A stretch of 64,000 nt of DNA, taken from Desmodus rotundus. Lineage: Eukaryota > Chordata > Mammalia > Chiroptera > Phyllostomidae. The DNA lies in the NCBI RefSeq assembly GCF_022682495.2, contig NC_071399.1:56846873-56910872 (forward strand), in the 5' to 3' direction. The notes under the pieces were generated by a model, which was given only the letters and a program-made list of their open reading frames with translations, had not been told where the DNA came from and did not search any database. Shown here piece by piece: positions 60,760 to 64,000 of this stretch. Made by a program: the position numbers and the translations under genes. How positions within the stretch are numbered: position 1 is the stretch's first letter; every line of letters begins with the position of its first letter.

Positions 60760-61568
60760 TTAAAAACCAATATAGGTTGGCTGACAAGATAAGAAAGCAA
60801 AGAAAAATATCCCAAAGGAATGAACAGAACAAAACTCTAGATCAGGGGTGTCAAACTCATTTTCACTGGGGGCCACATCAGCCTCATATTTGCCTTCAAA
60901 AGGCTGAATGTAATTTCAACTCCTTAACAGTTAAGGAGTAGTTACATTTATATAGCCCTAAAATTATTTCGGATGATATAGAAGTAAAAGACACCCACTT
61001 AGAACAGCAAAAATAAAAAAGAATCCAAAAAATGAGAATAGTATAAGGAGCCACTGGGACAACTTCAAGCATAGCAATATTCACATCATGGGGATGCCAG
61101 AAGGAGGAGAGAGAGAGAGAACAAAGAATTAAAGATCTGTGTGTAAAAATATTAAGAGAAAACATCTCTAACTTGGTGAAGAAAAAAGACATTCGAGTCT
61201 AGGAAGGGCAGAGTCCCAAAAAGATGAACCTCAAAATGCCTACACCAAGATAAATCATAATTAAAATTCCAAAGGTTAAAGACAAAGAGAATTTAAAGCA
61301 GCAAGAGAAAATCAGTTAGTTATCTACAAGGGAACTCCCATAAGACTGTCAGCTGATTTCTCAACAGCAATTTTATAGGCCAGAAGTGATTGGCAAGAAA
61401 TAGTCGAAATGATAAAAAGCAAGGACATATAATAAAGATTCTTCTACCTACCAAAGCTATAATTTAGAATGGAAGGACATATAAAGAACTTCCCAGTCAA
61501 AAAACAGTTGAAGGAGTTCATCACCACCAAAGCAGTATTACAGGAAATGTTAAAAGGTCTTCTGTAAG
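60760..61568 (+). pseudogene. HAL1 ORF1 protein remnant
   Basis: Readable pieces in several frames: the RRM-side 'WDNF' and 'GMPEGG' segments near 61055-61105, and the C-terminal RNA-binding domain near 61360-61568, ending KKQLKEFITTKAVLQEMLKGLL. Stops and frameshifts are common, and the MITE interrupts the N-terminal coiled-coil side. Start codon not identifiable. Confidence 0.7.
60845..60970 (+). mobile_element. hAT-like foldback MITE, right arm lost
   Basis: It begins CAGGGGTGTCAAACTCATTTTC, a hAT-type terminus, then 'gggggccacatcagcctcat'. Inside is a perfect 10-bp palindrome around one base (ACTCCTTAAC-A-GTTAAGGAGT, about 60919-60939). The matching right arm is truncated, and no 8-bp target duplication could be found. 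Confidence 0.6.
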
Positions 61569-61861
61569 ATGGGAGGAGGATTGTGGGAATGGGTAAAAAA
61601 AAAGGTTAAGGGATTAAAATGTACACATTGGTTGTTATAGAGTATTCATGGACTATAAAGCACAGCTAAGAAATATGGTAATAATATTGTAATAAGTAAG
61701 CATGGAGTCAGATGAGTACTAGATTTATCTTCAAGAGAACTTAGTAAGTTATATAATGTCTAACCACTGTGTTGTACATCTGAACCTAATATAATGTTGT
61801 ATGTTAATGATAGTTAAAAAGAGTTATTTAAAGTCAAAAAAGCTGAAAAGAAGGGAAATGA

Positions 61862-63223
61862 ATCTTTAGTAGTCATTCCAGTCATCCATGACACAGTGGA
61901 TGAACCAGGATATGAATTAAGAAATCTGGCTGTCAAGACTATGTTGCACTACTTTGTTATGCACAAAAATGCATACTTTATATTTTATAGTGTAGTATAT
62001 CTCATTATATGTATACACTATACACAGCCATAATGTAGTATTATATAATAGTACTTGGTATCTATTAGACAGTCAATAAAGGTAACTCATTATTGCATTA
62101 TTTAATAAAGAATTAGTAGCAAAAATCATCTAAACAAATTTTAAAAATAAAAAAATGATTCAGTACAAGGATACAATGTTATAGAATACATGTGGAATAT
62201 GCTTAAGATAAATGAAAGATAGGAAATCTCAGGAAAAAAACAGAAACTACATTAAAGAACCAAATATAATTTAAAAAACTGAATAAAATATATCTGAATC
62301 AAAAAAATAATTTACTGGGATAATTTAACAACAAAATATATATGACAGAAAACAAAAATGAAATTTTAGAATAGATCTATGTGATGTTAGATGTCATAAA
62401 GGTTAACTTAGTTTGAGAGTATGGGATTACTAAAGGGAGTCCTAGTTGTGAGGAAACGGCAGCAGATACTTAGTTGGAAAACATCTAATAAAATCAGTCT
62501 ATAATCAAATACTTAAAAATATTAATATGTATAATGTGTTATGTTTAATTTGTCTTATAAAGTCATATGTCAATCTTCTATACCTGGGCATGCCTTTTTC
62601 TGTAATACCTTTTAATAAACATGTGGAAAATAACTTTTTCTATTTAGTCTCAAATTTGCATTGGTCAATTCAATACCACAAGGTCAATTTTAAAATAGAA
62701 AACCCAAAAGTATCTAATAAGAAAAATCACTTGACTACAATGCATAAATACTTGGAAAGATACGCAGGGAAAAGATATTTTGCTGTGATGTACTTTACAA
62801 ATGCAGTATAATGCTGAAGATTATAGCAGGCAAGAAAAACAACATGAGCTCAATATGGTTTGTCCTTAGTAGAATTCTGGGGATATGTATATGCGATTAT
62901 GTATTTAGTTTGGAGCAGGACTCAGGAAGAAAACACACACACATACCTAAACACACATGTGCACAAATTAAGTATATAAGATGCAGCAAAGTGGCATATA
63001 TACTTCAATTTTTTTGTATAAAACCAAACACATATAAGTACAGAAAAATTCAACTGAAAATCTAGATAGTTATATTAAACATGACAAATCAGGATTTTGA
63101 ATTAAATTTTTACTTATATCTAGTTGCTTCAAATGACTTTAGTATAAGTTAACTGTACATTAAAACTTAAAAAAATATATATATGAGTCCATATGTGTCT
63201 GTGTATATATGTGTGTGCGTGTG

Positions 63224-63259
<36 letters not shown>

Positions 63260-63610
63260 TATGTATACACATACACACATATACATATATATATATATAT
63301 ACACTTCAAAGTTAGGATTTAATACAATTAAAGAAAACTGAGCATGGTATTGTTATAATGAGATAATTCAAAAATTTATACTTAAATGTTTACTTAATTA
63401 TTATATAATTTTATATAATTAGAGGAATTCCTGAGCCATATAGACAGAATTTTTTGTTTACATATCACTGTTTCTCTAATCAAAACCAAGATGATAATAA
63501 ATGTTTAAGACTGATGGCAAAAAAGTCATCTCAGTATACAATTGAGAAAATTCATATTTCTAAGCACAGAAGTATATATTTGAGACTCAACTGGAAGATG
63601 AATGTCAAAT
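61862..63610. other. AT-rich DNA with TA/TG/CA microsatellite block
   Basis: No gene or named transposon. 63168-63302 is a compound (TA)n, (TG)n, (CA)n array with near-mirror halves that can fold back. Confidence 0.5.
63168..63302. repeat. Compound TA/TG/CA microsatellite
   Basis: TATATG, TGTGTG, a long (TA)n at about 63225-63247, then (CA)n and (TA)n. The TG half and the CA half are roughly complementary. Confidence 0.92.
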
Positions 63611-63611
63611 A

Positions 63612-64000
63612 TTTAAAGCCACTTTATTGAGGTATGATTGATTTAATACACATAATTTGAGGAGTTTGTAGATAATTGTACACTCCTCATACCATCACCC
63701 CAATCTCTGTTGTAATCACATCCATCTCCTCCAAAAGTTTCCTCCCAACCTCTTCATTTATTATTACTGATTTTTTTGGACAACACTTAACATAATAAGA
63801 TCCACACCCTTTGCAAATATTTAAGTGTATAATATAGTAGTGCTATCTGTGGACACTATTCTGTACAGTAAATATCTAGGACTCATTTAATTTATACAAC
63901 TGAACTTGGTTCTGTTTGACTAATGCCTCTCTTTAGGCCCTGGAAGACATTCTACTGTCTGCTTCTGTGAGTATGACTATTTTGGGTGCTTCATGTAAGT
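63612..64000 (-). mobile_element. Old LINE-1 3' end, antisense, continues past window
   Basis: 'ccactttattgaggtatgattga' near 63619 is the antisense 3' end of an old L1M type. 'ccatcaccccaatc', 'ccatctcctccaaaagtttcctcc' and 'ctatctgtgg' follow in the order seen in such 3'UTRs. Confidence 0.7.

Larger units (their letters stand above)
59402..61850 (+). mobile_element. HAL1 element, second subfamily, with hAT MITE inside
   Basis: It starts 'ggggttctggtcaggatggtgtcataag', an L1-type 5' start, with about 1.4 kb of 5'UTR, then a broken ORF1, then a 3'UTR ending near 61850. No ORF2 is present. AAGGAAAATGA (59391-59401) and AAGGGAAATGA (61851-61861) are an 11-bp duplication with one mismatch. The 5'UTR differs from that of 27793-29636, so two HAL1 subfamilies are present. 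A hAT-like MITE piece sits at about 60845-60970. Confidence 0.78.

Noticed and set aside
1..64000. CRISPR array, operon or prokaryotic mobile system
   Set aside because: Dense mammalian retrotransposons, microsatellites and lack of long ORFs exclude a prokaryotic source.

Overview
This window looks like nuclear DNA from a bat, most likely a yangochiropteran. The main reason is ten copies of a tRNA-derived SINE of the bat Ves type. Their start box, split promoter and (C/T)n-A-rich 3' ends are readable on both strands. Bat-style LINE-1 3' ends and HAL1 ('half-L1') elements agree with this. The base composition is AT-rich and CpG-poor. I see no host protein-coding exon, no tRNA, rRNA or snRNA gene, and no CpG island, so the window is intergenic or deep intronic DNA made of layered transposable elements. 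All longer open frames fall inside transposons or look like chance.

Layout. 1-1437: antisense L1 5'UTR with two tandem units and a young L1 3' end inserted in it. 1.4-7.2 kb: mostly unassigned AT-rich DNA with two Ves SINEs. 7.2-8.7 kb: eroded L1 on the + strand. 9.06-21.3 kb: an antisense L1 of about 4.6 kb net, split by a 7.0-kb endogenous retrovirus (10347-17350) and a 662-bp mariner-derived element (18600-19261). 21.3-27.8 kb: LTR-like DNA, Ves SINEs and L1 debris. 27793-29636: a HAL1 element with both ends and a target duplication. 30.5-32.8 kb: an old antisense L1 carrying two solo LTRs and a Ves SINE. 33.4-40.3 kb: Ves SINEs, another LTR, a second copy of the mariner-derived element and L1 3' ends. 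40.8-43.5 kb: antisense L1 lacking its reverse transcriptase core. 45617-48126: an L1 whose 5'UTR is joined almost directly to its 3'UTR, with a perfect 13-bp target duplication. 49.5-56.4 kb: L1 ends, a 1.1-kb solo LTR and old DNA transposons. 59402-61850: a second HAL1. 63.6 kb to the end: old antisense L1.

Nothing here works as a gene network. The readable biology is the order of insertions: old L1M hosts first, then class I and class II retroviruses and a mariner MITE, then Ves SINEs and recent L1/HAL1 copies. The retrovirus is broken in every gene. The least ordinary items are the 5'UTR-to-3'UTR L1, which resembles a spliced integrated L1, the two HAL1 copies, and the mariner MITE pair sharing one internal deletion. 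All family names rest on recognition by eye. Identities and boundaries were not computed.
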